This document shows, piece after piece, positions 48,971-58,500 of a DNA stretch of 64,000 nt (the first letter of the stretch is position 1; the number at the start of each line of letters is the position of its first letter). Below the pieces are notes generated by a model, which was not told the DNA's origin, ran no database searches, and worked only from the letters and a program-made list of their open reading frames with translations. The DNA is from Anaerotruncus colihominis (GTDB taxonomy: Bacteria > Bacillota > Clostridia > Oscillospirales > Ruminococcaceae), in NCBI RefSeq assembly GCF_010206195.1, contig NZ_VIQT01000016.1:62001-126000 (forward strand). The letters are read 5' to 3'. Position numbers and translations under genes: made by a program.

Positions 48971-50557
48971 TTATGCTGCCGCCAGACGAACGGATCCTTC
49001 GGCCTCCTCGAGCGCCTGATTTCCGCTGCTGTTGAGATATTTGATGACTGCTTCATCCAAAGCACAGAATTCATTGACGATCGGCTTGTTAAGCATGGTA
49101 TAATCGTCTCCGCCAACCGACATAAAATCGTTTGTTGCAACGAGATAGGTTTGTGTTTCAGAAAGGGGCCTGCCGTTGACAGTGATGGAAAGGATACGGC
49201 TTCCCTGTGGACGCGCTGGGTCGTAGGAAACCTCCATACCGGCAAACTGGCTCATACGTCCAAGCTGCTCAAGTGTTCCGTCTGCCTGATAACCCGGCAG
49301 CCCATGCTCGACGGCCGCACGCAGGTCTTTGCCAGTGAGTTTGATGGTTACAATGTAGTTGCCAAAGGGCAGAACATTCTGAACCTCACCTACCGTGATG
49401 GGCCCCTGATCGATCGACGCGCGGATTCCGCCGCCGTTGGTCAGCGCCACATCCGCGCCGGTTTCAGCGAGCATCGCGCTGGTAATCAGGCGGGAAAGAT
49501 TGGTTTCACTGGTACGCACATGGGCGCGTTCGCCATCTAAAGCGACAGGCGTGGTGGCGACTACCTGGCCAAGCTTGCTTTCCTGGCCTTTTTTGATCGC
49601 GTCGATTGTGGCCTGGACAGCCGCGTCGGGCGCGATTTCATCCGCTGTATAATCTGAGGCGTTCAGCGGATTTGATTCGACAGTAACTGTCCCGTCAGGG
49701 GAAACCGTGATATCCACCATACCCAGATAGGCCATGTACTCCCCACAGCTTGCAATCACAGTGCCGTTGACCGCCTGATACTCATTGGGCGTGGAATGGC
49801 TGTGCCCATCAATGATCAGGTCAATCCCGTTCACCTTGGCGGCGACATTGGTGCTGACCGCAGTTCCGCTCTCCTGATCGATCCCCAGATGAGCAATGCA
49901 GATGATGACGTCTGCGCCTCGTTCTTCAAGCGCCTGTACCTGTTTTTTTGCTGTGGAAACAGGATCGGCAAATTTGACCTGCTTTACATTCAAGGGGTTG
50001 GTTTTATAGGCGGTTTCCGGCGTGGAAAGGCCAAAGACGCCAATCTTCACATCGCCAACGCGGTACATTTTGTTTGCAGTAAAGCCCTTTAGAACAGCGC
50101 CGGTGTCCTTATCCAATACATTGGCGCCCAATAGGGCTGTACCCGCATGGCGTGCGAGCGTCGAGGTACGGGACGCGCCATAATTAAAATCGTGATTGCC
50201 CGCAACCATTGCGTCATATCCAACCACGTTCATAAGCTGTGCGATGCTCAGGCCGCGATTGAGGGTCGCGAACGGCTGGCCGTGGAAGGTATCGCCGGCG
50301 TCGAATACCAACGTTTCATCCACACCCTGGGAATAGGTATCAACGAGCGATTTCATCCGCGCGTATCCAAATCCCGAAAGTGTCCCATCGTCGTTTGTCG
50401 ACATGTCGTACCTTGAATGGACATCATTGGTGTGGAAGATCCGGATATGGGTATCTTCCTGCGCCGGGGTGGCAAACGCACCCAAGGAAAGGGTTCCCGC
50501 TGTCAGCAGCGCCGCAGTGAAACCTGCGAACAGGCGGGTCATTTTGGAACGATTCAT
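48971..50557 (-). CDS. Secreted 5'-nucleotidase/metallophosphatase (UshA-like)
   Basis: 528 residues: signal peptide (LFAGFTAALLTAGTLSLGAFA), N-terminal calcineurin-like domain with FHTNDVHSR, DAGDTFHGQP, AGNHDFNYG and DGHSHS, and a C-terminal 5'-nucleotidase domain (TNGGGIRASI, LPFGNYIV, NDFMSVGGDDY). It dephosphorylates extracellular nucleotides. RBS AAAGAGGTG upstream. No LPXTG or other anchor, so released or loosely bound. Confidence 0.93.
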   Translation of the reverse strand: MNRSKMTRLFAGFTAALLTAGTLSLGAFATPAQEDTHIRIFHTNDVHSRYDMSTNDDGTLSGFGYARMKSLVDTYSQGVDETLVFDAGDTFHGQPFATLNRGLSIAQLMNVVGYDAMVAGNHDFNYGASRTSTLARHAGTALLGANVLDKDTGAVLKGFTANKMYRVGDVKIGVFGLSTPETAYKTNPLNVKQVKFADPVSTAKKQVQALEERGADVIICIAHLGIDQESGTAVSTNVAAKVNGIDLIIDGHSHSTPNEYQAVNGTVIASCGEYMAYLGMVDITVSPDGTVTVESNPLNASDYTADEIAPDAAVQATIDAIKKGQESKLGQVVATTPVALDGERAHVRTSETNLSRLITSAMLAETGADVALTNGGGIRASIDQGPITVGEVQNVLPFGNYIVTIKLTGKDLRAAVEHGLPGYQADGTLEQLGRMSQFAGMEVSYDPARPQGSRILSITVNGRPLSETQTYLVATNDFMSVGGDDYTMLNKPIVNEFCALDEAVIKYLNSSGNQALEEAEGSVRLAAA

Positions 50558-50840
50558 ACCTGCACCTCTTTTTCCTTCTGTAATTCAGCGGAAAATTGTA
50601 CCGCTTGTCCTCTATTATACAATATTTATTTTGCAAAATCCACATATTTCCTAAAATATCGGGCGATTTTTATGTAATTTATTTGTGAGCGGCAAATCAA
50701 ACAGAGGTTGAATAAAGCGCATAGATTCGAATAATTGCCCTTCGAATTCGCCCTCCTTGTGTGAATAAGCGCAGGGAGGGTGATCTATTGTAGGGAGCTG
50801 CATCAAAGCGGCATCCCAAAACGGGCGATGCTTTGCCAAA
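50558..50840. other. Intergenic stretch without recognised features
   Basis: AT-rich promoter-like DNA of the nucleotidase gene on the left; a CGAAT-AATTGCCC-ATTCG inverted repeat near 50730; otherwise nothing I can name. Confidence 0.4.
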
Positions 50841-50882
50841 AGTAAAAAGCGTTGAAACCATATGGTTTCAACGCTTTTTACT
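50841..50882 (-). terminator. Terminator of the tRNA operon
   Basis: A perfect 21-bp inverted repeat (AGTAAAAAGCGTTGAAACCA and complement) followed leftward by TTTTGG. It lies two bases beyond the tRNA-Gly gene. Confidence 0.88.
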
Positions 50883-50883
50883 G

Positions 50884-50959
50884 TGGAGCGGGTTACGAGG
50901 CTCGAACTCGCTACCTCCACCTTGGCAAGGTGGCGCTCTACCAGATGAGCTAAACCCGC
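50884..50959 (-). tRNA. tRNA-Gly (GCC)
   Basis: 76 nt with encoded CCA. Acceptor GCGGGTT/AACCCGC, D-loop AGCTCATCTGGTAGAGC, anticodon loop CTTGCCAAG, T-arm GAGTTCGAGCCTC. Last gene of the four-tRNA operon. Confidence 0.96.
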
Positions 50960-50962
50960 GAA

Positions 50963-51038
<76 letters not shown>

Positions 51039-51069
51039 GTAAGCACTGGCAAAGCTTATAGAAGAAAGA

Positions 51070-51146
51070 TGGCGACCCGGATGGGGCTCGAACCCACGAC
51101 CTCTAGCGTGACAGGCTAGCGTTCTAACCAACTGAACTACCGGGCC
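51070..51146 (-). tRNA. tRNA-Asp (GTC)
   Basis: 77 nt with encoded CCA. Acceptor GGCCCGG/CCGGGTC, anticodon loop CTGTCACG, T-arm GTGGGTTCGAGCCCCAT. Confidence 0.96.
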
Positions 51147-51150
51147 CTAT

Positions 51151-51226
51151 TGGTGGGAACTACAGGGCTCGAACCTGTGACCCTCTGCTTGTAAGGCAGA
51201 TGCTCTCCCAGCTGAGCTAAGCTCCC
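51151..51226 (-). tRNA. tRNA-Val (TAC)
   Basis: 76 nt with encoded CCA. Acceptor GGGAGCT/AGTTCCC, anticodon loop CTTACAAG, T-arm CAGGTTCGAGCCTG. First gene of the operon. Confidence 0.96.
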
Positions 51227-51268
51227 ACATTTGCCTTTTGGATGTGGCATCCACAAGCGACGAGATTT

Positions 51269-51297
51269 ATTATACTATGCCTGTCCGGAAAAGTCAA
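51269..51297 (-). promoter_or_regulatory. Promoter of the tRNA operon
   Basis: Minus-strand TTGACT (51292-51297), 17-bp spacer, consensus TATAAT (51269-51274), about 40 bp upstream of tRNA-Val. Confidence 0.88.
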
Positions 51298-51483
51298 CCA
51301 TTTTAAATAGATTTTTTTAAAAATCTACAATTTTTAACCCAAAAACTGTAACATTGAAAAATGCACTGTGAAGGGACGGATTTTCTGAGGAGGCAGGCGA
51401 ATGATTGCGCCCCTGTCCGCACACACTAAAGGCAGGCGGCGCGCAGCCATTGCCGCCGAAATTTTTTCAGGGAGGCGCGCAGA

Positions 51484-51702
51484 ATGCATGCGTTCGAAAA
51501 AAATAGATATATCCATCCCGAGGGTCCAGGCCGTAAGATCCTGCATGGCAATTACGCGCGGATTGACCCGAACGCGGAGGTTACAAGCGCTTTTATCAAT
51601 CAGGCCATTTCCCAGGCCGAGGGGTACCGAAATGGGGCTCCCATCGTCGATGAGGATGATGTGATCCGCGCACGCAACTGGGTGAATGAAAACAAATTGT
51701 AA
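51484..51702 (+). CDS. Small DUF3787-like protein (possible spore surface protein)
   Basis: 72 residues: NRYIHPEGPGRKILHGNYARIDPNAEVTSAF, then ISQAEGYRNGAPIVDEDDVIRARNWVNENKL. The C-terminal DVIRARNWVNEN resembles the VINAKEWVDEN end of CDIF630_02480/DUF3787 spore proteins. GGGAGG lies upstream and a terminator downstream, so it is a genuine single gene. The spore link is tentative. Confidence 0.65.
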   Translation: MHAFEKNRYIHPEGPGRKILHGNYARIDPNAEVTSAFINQAISQAEGYRNGAPIVDEDDVIRARNWVNENKL

Positions 51703-51731
51703 AAAACCGGCCGGATATTCCGGCCGGTTTT
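51703..51731 (+). terminator. Terminator of the small DUF3787-like gene
   Basis: AAAACCGGCCGGA and TCCGGCCGGTTTT with a TAT loop, then TTATTT. Confidence 0.88.
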
Positions 51732-51814
51732 TATTTCCAGGCTCGAATATCGGGTGGCCCTAAGGCTTGTTTGAAAATAAAAAAATTCAGAAATTTTGAT
51801 TTTTCAAACAGACC

Positions 51815-52186
51815 TTAGTCAAATGCCAAAAAAGGGCGGAGATTTTCGAGCGTCTGTTCCCCGATCCCTTCAATTTCCAAAAGCTGTTCCGGCGTACGGA
51901 TACGGCCGAAACGGGCGATATACTCCCGGATCGCCTTTGCCCGTGCCGGACCGATGCCTGGCAACTGTGTCAATTCCTCCTCCGAGGCTGTGTTAATGTG
52001 TACAACAAGCCCTTCAAGCTCAGGATACGGGTTGAGAATGGGCGCGGGAGTAAAACGGATTGAAGCGGGAACTTCGGGCAGGGCGGAAGCAACGCCATAC
52101 CATATGAGCGCAGCGGTCAGAACAAGCGCCAGAAACCCAACCGTTCCATATCCGATTTTCCAGCGCGCACCGTTCTTTTTCCGCAT
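51815..52186 (-). CDS. ComEA-like helix-hairpin-helix protein
   Basis: 123 residues: one N-terminal TM helix (YGTVGFLALVLTAALIWYGVA) and two HhH motifs (INTASEEELTQLPGIGPARAKAI; RIRTPEQLLEIEGIGEQTLENL). ComEA receptors bind incoming dsDNA in competence; the short linker and lack of nearby comEC/comEB leave its role open. Confidence 0.87.
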   Translation of the reverse strand: MRKKNGARWKIGYGTVGFLALVLTAALIWYGVASALPEVPASIRFTPAPILNPYPELEGLVVHINTASEEELTQLPGIGPARAKAIREYIARFGRIRTPEQLLEIEGIGEQTLENLRPFLAFD

Positions 52187-52247
52187 GACGAGTGATCCCC
52201 TTGCAGCTATTTTGTCGAATTCAGCATATCACAAAACCGCGCGGATG

Positions 52248-52901
52248 TCACGCGATATACAGCAGCACAAGAAAATAATGGCAGACGCTTCCCGCGATTA
52301 CAAACAGATGGAACAGCTCATGAAAGCCAAATCGTTCGGACAGGTTGGGACGCCCCACCATATAGATCAGTCCGCCGGCAGTGTAAAGCAGCCCGCCGGC
52401 CGCAAGCAGCGCGACAGCCGGAACCGGCAGCGCGGCGAGCGCGGGCAGGTCAATTGCGATGGCCCATCCGAGCAGCAGGTATAATGTAGTGCCAAGCCAG
52501 CGCGGCGCATTGATCCAACAAAGCTTCATAACAATGCCGGCCAGCGCGACGGCCCAGATGACCGCGGTGAAAACCGCTCCATGCGGAGCGGGCAGCAGCG
52601 TGAGCAGCAGCGGCGTATAGGTACCGGCGATCAGCACATAAATCATCGCATGGTCGAGCTTGCGCAGTACGACCAACACGTTGGCGGCGGCGCGCGAAAA
52701 GTGGTAGACGCCGCTGGCGCTGTAAAGCGCAATCAGCGACAGGCAGAACAGGATACAGGAGACAGCATTGAGCGGGCTTTGCTCCGATGTCAGCATCAGT
52801 TCAATCACCATGGCTGCCAATCCCACCAATGACAGAGCCGCACCGATAAAATGGGTATAGCTGCTGATGGGATCGCGGGCCCTTTGAAAGATTCTGGGCA
52901 T
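52248..52901 (-). CDS. Hemolysin III / PAQR-family membrane protein
   Basis: 217 residues, seven TM helices. Conserved residues of the family are visible: SYTHFIGAALSL, SGVYHFSR, KLDHAMIYVLIAGTYTPL and the C-terminal GFHELFHLFVIAGSVCHY, which form the putative zinc hydrolase site (His, Asp, His, His). Start ATG 52901 follows AGAGGTG. Divergent from a DUF1836 gene across an AT-rich region. Confidence 0.92.
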   Translation of the reverse strand: MPRIFQRARDPISSYTHFIGAALSLVGLAAMVIELMLTSEQSPLNAVSCILFCLSLIALYSASGVYHFSRAAANVLVVLRKLDHAMIYVLIAGTYTPLLLTLLPAPHGAVFTAVIWAVALAGIVMKLCWINAPRWLGTTLYLLLGWAIAIDLPALAALPVPAVALLAAGGLLYTAGGLIYMVGRPNLSERFGFHELFHLFVIAGSVCHYFLVLLYIA

Positions 52902-53046
52902 AATATACACCTCTGAAATGTATTATATAGTTTTAATAACTACTTTATATAATTATTATAATGCAAATAATTGAAAAATCAATAGAATATTGCGGTTAAT
53001 AATGATTTTATATATAATAGATACAATAAGAGCTGGAGGCGATCCG

Positions 53047-53589
53047 ATGAAATCGTTTGATGAAATTCTGGAACAGGCATTCGGGGACGCCGACTTACAG
53101 GCTTCCGAAGTGCCTCGTATTGATCTGTATATGGATCAGATTCTGACTCTGGTCGATGAGGGGCTTGCGCGCAACAAGCGGCTGCCGGGCGACAAGCTGC
53201 TGACAAAAACGATGGTCAACAATTACAGCAAGGAACGCCTTATTATGCCCGTTCGCGGCAAAAAGTATTCCCGCGGCCAGGTGATGCAGCTATTGTGCAT
53301 CTTAACGCTCAAGCAGCAGCTCGCGCTTTCCGATATCAAAAAGCTTGTTTCATGCGGTCAGGACGAAATGGATTTTGAACGTGCATATACACAGGCGCTT
53401 TTGATGAAAGACCGTCTGCGCGGGCGTCTGCCTGAACTGCTGCGCGAGCTGGTCCAGCCAGACGGTGAAATGCCCGGCGCGCGTGAGGCGCTTCTGGCGC
53501 GTTCGCTTGCGCTTTGCGCAGCGGCCACGCAGCTGCGCCGCGTGTGCGAGGGGCTGATCGATTCCTGGCAGGAGGATGAAAACATATAA
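53047..53589 (+). CDS. DUF1836 protein, MerR-like regulator
   Basis: 180 residues: VPRIDLYMDQILTLVDEGL, LTKTMVNNYSKERLIMPVRGKKYSRGQVMQLLCILTLKQ and a C-terminal helical bundle. DUF1836 proteins have a winged HTH of MerR type. Start at 53047 is set by GGAGG. It is divergent from the hemolysin III gene, with AT-rich inverted repeats in between, so it may control that gene and itself. Confidence 0.88.
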   Translation: MKSFDEILEQAFGDADLQASEVPRIDLYMDQILTLVDEGLARNKRLPGDKLLTKTMVNNYSKERLIMPVRGKKYSRGQVMQLLCILTLKQQLALSDIKKLVSCGQDEMDFERAYTQALLMKDRLRGRLPELLRELVQPDGEMPGAREALLARSLALCAAATQLRRVCEGLIDSWQEDENI

Positions 53590-53648
53590 AAGCGGCGGCC
53601 AAAAGGGCCGGACGGCAGCGCCGTCCGGCCCTTTTGGCCGCCGCTTTT
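53588..53648. terminator. Long bidirectional terminator hairpin
   Basis: A perfect 29-bp stem around a 3-base loop (AAAAGCGGCGGCC ... GGCCGCCGCTTTT). It overlaps the DUF1836 stop codon at one end and abuts the zinc-ribbon gene's stop codon at the other. Confidence 0.9.
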
Positions 53649-53903
53649 TCAGCGGACACTGTCCGATGCTTTGGACAGATACGTTTTCTTGAACGTTTTG
53701 AGCGTGAATACGCCCGCACACGAAGGACAGACGAGAATGCGGCGTCCATCCCGGCGCAGAAAGCGCAAGCCACAAAAGGCCGCGTCGCGCTGCACGTGAA
53801 AGACGGACATTTGCCCACGCTGCCCGCAGCGCGGGCAGCAAATATTGACTGTTGCCGATGGTACTATATTTGTATGGATACTGAATATATTTTTTGGGAA
53901 CAT
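53649..53903 (-). CDS. Small zinc-ribbon protein
   Basis: 84 residues from ATG 53903 (AAAGGTG upstream): CCPRCGQRGQMSVFHV ... LVCPSCAGVF gives a CxxC/CxxC zinc ribbon separated by about 40 residues, the pattern of small zinc-ribbon proteins with a membrane-embedded or hydrophobic middle. Role unknown. Convergent with DUF1836. Confidence 0.75.
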   Translation of the reverse strand: MFPKNIFSIHTNIVPSATVNICCPRCGQRGQMSVFHVQRDAAFCGLRFLRRDGRRILVCPSCAGVFTLKTFKKTYLSKASDSVR

Positions 53904-54107
53904 GAACGTCACCTTTTACGCCGTTTTATGCGGCATGGACAAAGTTAATTTTTGAAAAATTTAATAAAGCGGTCGCCGCCTGTTTACCAGTTTATACAAA
54001 ATGTTGAAAATGTCAATGGTGATCACGGAAAGTTTTTCCAGGCTATTGACCTGCCGGTGCGGAACGTGTAAAATTATGACGAATGCTTGCGAGAAGGAGT
54101 CGAACGC

Positions 54108-55397
54108 ATGAAAAAGGTTTTGAGCGTGATATTGTCGGTGTTGATGCTGGCGGCGGCCGGATGCGGCCAAATTGCCGCGGGCTCGCCGTCCGGCGGGGAA
54201 GAAACGCCGGTTATGCTGAACCGTCCGGAACACACGAGCGTATACGGCGTGGAAGCGCCCGACAGCCGCGACAGGGACGCGCTCGGCGGCGCGCAGACCG
54301 CGGTGCTTTCCTCTGCGGTTGACGGCGAGGTGCGTGGGGTGTGGATTTCTTATCTGACGCTGGAGCCGATGATCAAGGGGAAGACACAGGCGCAGTTTGT
54401 GAAAAATATCGGGGATGCGTTTGATCAGGCGGCCGGCTTTGGGTTTAATACGGTATTTGTCCATGTGCGGCCCTTTGGCGACGCGCTTTATAAGTCCAAT
54501 TATTTCCCCTGGTCCCGTTATCTGACAGGCGAGGAGGGGCGCAACCCCGGCTACGACCCGCTGGAGTTGATGGTTTCGCTCGCGCATGAACGCGGGCTGC
54601 GCATCGAGGCGTGGATCAATCCGTACCGGGTGCGGCTCGACGACAAGCCCATGTCGGCGGACAACCAGGCGAAAAAATGGCTGGCCAGCGGCAATGACGG
54701 CGCGCTCATGTGGAACGGCGGCGTCTACTACAATCCCGGCAGTGCCGCGGCGCGCGGGCTGATTGTAAACGGCGTGCGGGAGATTGTGGAAAATTACGAC
54801 GTTGACGGTATTCATTTTGACGATTATTTTTATCCGACCACGGATTTGACGTTTGACGCGGCGGCCTATCAGGCGTCCGGCAGCCGCCTGCCGCAGGCCG
54901 ACTGGCGGCGGGAAAACGTCAACAAGCTTGTGCGCGACGTCTACGCCGCTGTGAAGAAGGCCAATCCCGACTGCCTGTTCGGCATCAGCCCGCAGGGCAA
55001 TGTGGACATCAACTACAACGGCCAGTTTGCCGACGTGCGCACCTGGGTCTCCGAGCCGGGATATGTCGATTATATCTGTCCGCAGATTTACTACGGTTAT
55101 CGCAACGGTACGGCCCCTTACGCGGAAACGGTCGCGCTGTGGGACAATATGATCAAGGTCGATTCGATCAAGCTGTATGTCGGGATCGCCGCCTATAAGG
55201 TCGGTACAGTCGATACCTGGGCCGGTGGCGGAAAGAACGAATGGATCGATACGACCGATATCCTTGCGCGCATGGTCAAGACGGCCCGCAAGGCGGAGCA
55301 CTACGGCGGCGTTGTGATCTACAGCTACGAATCGCTGTTCGGCGATGTGTCTGAGCAGATGAAGATCGAGCGCAGCAATCTGAAAAAAGTATTTTGA
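54108..55397 (+). CDS. GHL10-type glycoside hydrolase-like lipoprotein (YngK-like)
   Basis: 429 residues. Lipobox LAAAGC at about 16-21, then a (beta/alpha)8 GHL10 domain: VRGVWISYLTLEPMIKG, FNTVFVHVRPFGDALY, IEAWINPYRV, DVDGIHFDDYFYP, GISPQGN, YVDYICPQIYYGY. The family is proposed to act on peptidoglycan or other envelope glycans. Start ATG 54108 follows AGAAGGAG. The next gene carries a related domain, so they may be an old duplication and work on the same wall substrate. Confidence 0.9.
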   Translation: MKKVLSVILSVLMLAAAGCGQIAAGSPSGGEETPVMLNRPEHTSVYGVEAPDSRDRDALGGAQTAVLSSAVDGEVRGVWISYLTLEPMIKGKTQAQFVKNIGDAFDQAAGFGFNTVFVHVRPFGDALYKSNYFPWSRYLTGEEGRNPGYDPLELMVSLAHERGLRIEAWINPYRVRLDDKPMSADNQAKKWLASGNDGALMWNGGVYYNPGSAAARGLIVNGVREIVENYDVDGIHFDDYFYPTTDLTFDAAAYQASGSRLPQADWRRENVNKLVRDVYAAVKKANPDCLFGISPQGNVDINYNGQFADVRTWVSEPGYVDYICPQIYYGYRNGTAPYAETVALWDNMIKVDSIKLYVGIAAYKVGTVDTWAGGGKNEWIDTTDILARMVKTARKAEHYGGVVIYSYESLFGDVSEQMKIERSNLKKVF

Positions 55398-55537
55398 TAT
55401 GGCTGATGAGACGGGGCGCGAGCTGCCCGCCTTTTTAAAGGCGGACGCCTCCGGCCCGTCTGCGCCATGCATTGCCGCGGCGCGGCGCGGATTTAAGAAG
55501 CCCGGCGGAGCAGCTCGCCGGGGCGGGGAGGCAAGCT

Positions 55538-58500
55538 GTGTTTAAAGACGCCCCCAATCGAAAAAAACTGATTCTCGTCCTGTCGGCAGTGTTCGTTTCC
55601 CTGACGCTGCTGACGGGCGTTTTGGCTTCTCTGAGCGGTCCGCTCACGGAGTTTGCGCAGGGGCCGGCGCAAAGCGGAAGCTCCGAGCATCCGGCGGATC
55701 AGCCGGGCGGCGGCGAACAGGGGACGGATGGTGAAATCTTTGAACAAAGCGGGCCGCCGGCGGATTCTTCACAGGCGGACGAGCTGCCGGACATTTCCGC
55801 GGAGGACCCGGATCCGGCGCTGGACGCGTCGTCCGCGCCGCAGGATATGGCCGGGGAGACGGAGGCGGACAGTCCGGATGACGGGCAGGCGGACGAGCCT
55901 GTCTATTTCAACGTGCCGGCCGAGATGCGCGGCGTGATGATCTCCGCGGGGACCGATTATCTGACAAACGGGACGGATGTGAGCGCGCAGGAGCTTGCCG
56001 CGCAGCTTGACGAGGCGCTTGCCGCCGCGCAGCAGCTCACGATGAACACGGTGATCATCGACACGCAGTACGGCGGCAGCGTCCTGTTTGAGAGCAGCGC
56101 GCTGGAGAGCGCGCCGCTTGGGCTTGACGTGACGGAGTACCTCTGCGCAAAGGCGCGCGACATGGGTTTTTACGTCTATGCGACATATGATGTTTCAAAC
56201 CGTTCGGGCGGAGAAGGGCTGACCGCCAACGGCGCGGCGCTTGACGACCTGGCGGAAAATATCGGCGCGTTTGCCGAAGCGTACAAACCAGACGGCATCC
56301 TGCTCGACGGTTATGAATGCGCGGACAGCGCGGCCGCCTATGCAGGTTATCTGCAAAGCGGCGGCGGTATGGGCTATGAAGCGTATCAGCGCCAGGTCCC
56401 GCGCGCGCTGCTTGAGACGGCGGCCGCTGCGGTGCGTAAGCGCGCGCCGGGCGTGCAGGTTGGGCTTTATGCGCAGGCGGTCTGGCAGAACAGCAACGCC
56501 GATCCGGACGGCTCTGACACGAAATCTGAAACGACGGCCCTCGGTACGGGCAACGCGGATACGCGCGCCTTTGTAAAGGATGGGCTGTTCGATTTCGTGA
56601 TGGTCAAAAACTACGGCTCCACGAACGAGGAGACGGCGCAGTTCGGCGTTGTCGCGGCGTGGTGGGCCGGCGTCGTCGACGGTATGGATACAAAGCTCTA
56701 TATGATGCACGCAGCCGACCGCGTTGGGACGCAGTCGGTCGGCTGGACGGTCTATGAGCAGCTTACAGCGCAGATCATCCGCCTTGAGGAGGCGGGCGGC
56801 AGTTCCGGCAGCGCGTTTAATTCGCTCTCGGCCCTGCGAAGCGACCCGGGCGGCAGCACCACGACGCTGATTCAATATTTAAACGACGAGATCAACGAGC
56901 AGTGGGTGCTCACGCAGCTCGCTGTTACAAAGCCGGCAGAGCTGACCTTTACAACACAGGAGCAGACAGTCACCTTCCAGGGCGCCTCCGACCCGCAGGC
57001 GGACGTAACGATCAACGGGGAGAAAATCCCGACGAATGAGAGCGGCTACTTTACAATCCGCGAGGATCTCAAGGCGGGGTTGAACACCTTTACAATCGAA
57101 CACAAGGGCAAGAGCCTGACTTACAATATTACGCGCATCGTACAGGTCATCAAGGAGGTCAGCCCGACGGGGAAGATCTCTGTCGACGGCGGTATGCAGG
57201 TGTCCGTCACCGCGTTGGCGTATGAGGGCGCGCAGGTGACGGCGAGTGTCGGCGGGCAGACAATCCAGCTCTCCGAAACAAAGGACGACACGGACGGGGC
57301 CGAGCGCGATTCGGGCTACCGGCTGTATGTCGGCGTATTTACAGCGCCGAGCGCGTCGGCGACCGCGACCTCGATGGGGAATATCACCTTTACCGCCACG
57401 GTCCAGGGAGAGACGCAGACGATGCAGGGCGCGTCCGTCACGGTCAACAAGCTCGCTGTGATGGGCGACGGCGCGGTTGTTTATGTCACTGCGGACCAGG
57501 CCGAGACGTTCCCGACTGACACGCTCAACGACAACTCGAATCCGAACTATTTCCCGCTGCCGCAGGGAACGGTCGACAAGACATATGGCGATGAGATTGT
57601 TTATAAAAACGGCAGCGTGACAAAGACGTATTGGAAGCTGGAATCGGGCGTGCGCGTTTATTCCTCCGATATCAAGGCGAGCGGGGGATCCATGCCGGAT
57701 CAGAACGTTATCTCCGATATACGCATCAGGACGTCTGGTTCGTATACGACCGTCACGCTCGATATGACGCAGAAGGTTCCCTACAAGGTGGAGTACGACG
57801 GCGGCCGCCTTGTGTTCCGGTTCCAGTATACGTCCGAAACGCCTGGTTCCGCCGATGGAAAGGGTATCTTTGAGTCCGCCTCATGGGATGGGTCAAATCT
57901 GGTGCTGAAGCTTAAAAAGGCGGGCGGTTTCATCGGATACAGGGCGTATTATGAGGGCGACAGCCTGAACCTGCGCTTTCACAACTCCCCAGGCGGTCTT
58001 TCAGGGGCGCGGGTGGTCGTGGACCCGGGACACGGCGGAAACGATCCGGGCGCGGAGGGCTTCTATCCGGGCAAGGACGAGGCGGATATCAACTATGCGA
58101 TCTCTGAAAAGCTCGTTGCGAACCTCAAGAGCCAGGGCGCGTCCGTGCTGATGACGCAGCCCGGTTCCACAATGGCCACGCGTCTGGCGGCCGCGCGTTC
58201 TTTCAATGCGCAGGTGCTTGTCAGCGTCCACAGCAATACCGCGCAGAACAGCTCGGCCAAGGGGACGGAGGTTTACTATTTCTATCCGTTTGCCAAACAG
58301 CTCGCAGCCAATATCTCCGCGAATGTGGCGTCGGCGCTTGGCACGGATAACCGTGGCGCGAAAGCCGGGCTTTACTACATGACGCGCGAAAGCCAGTTTG
58401 CGTGCGTTCTGGCTGAGATCGGATTTTTGTCAAACGACGACGAGTATACGAAGATGATCAATTCCAAATATCAAAACCGCATCGCCGAAGCGATCGCCAA

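Noticed and set aside
53961..55472. 503-codon leftward frame opposite the GHL10 lipoprotein gene
   Set aside because: The rightward gene has a lipobox, ribosome-binding site and family motifs; the leftward frame shows none.
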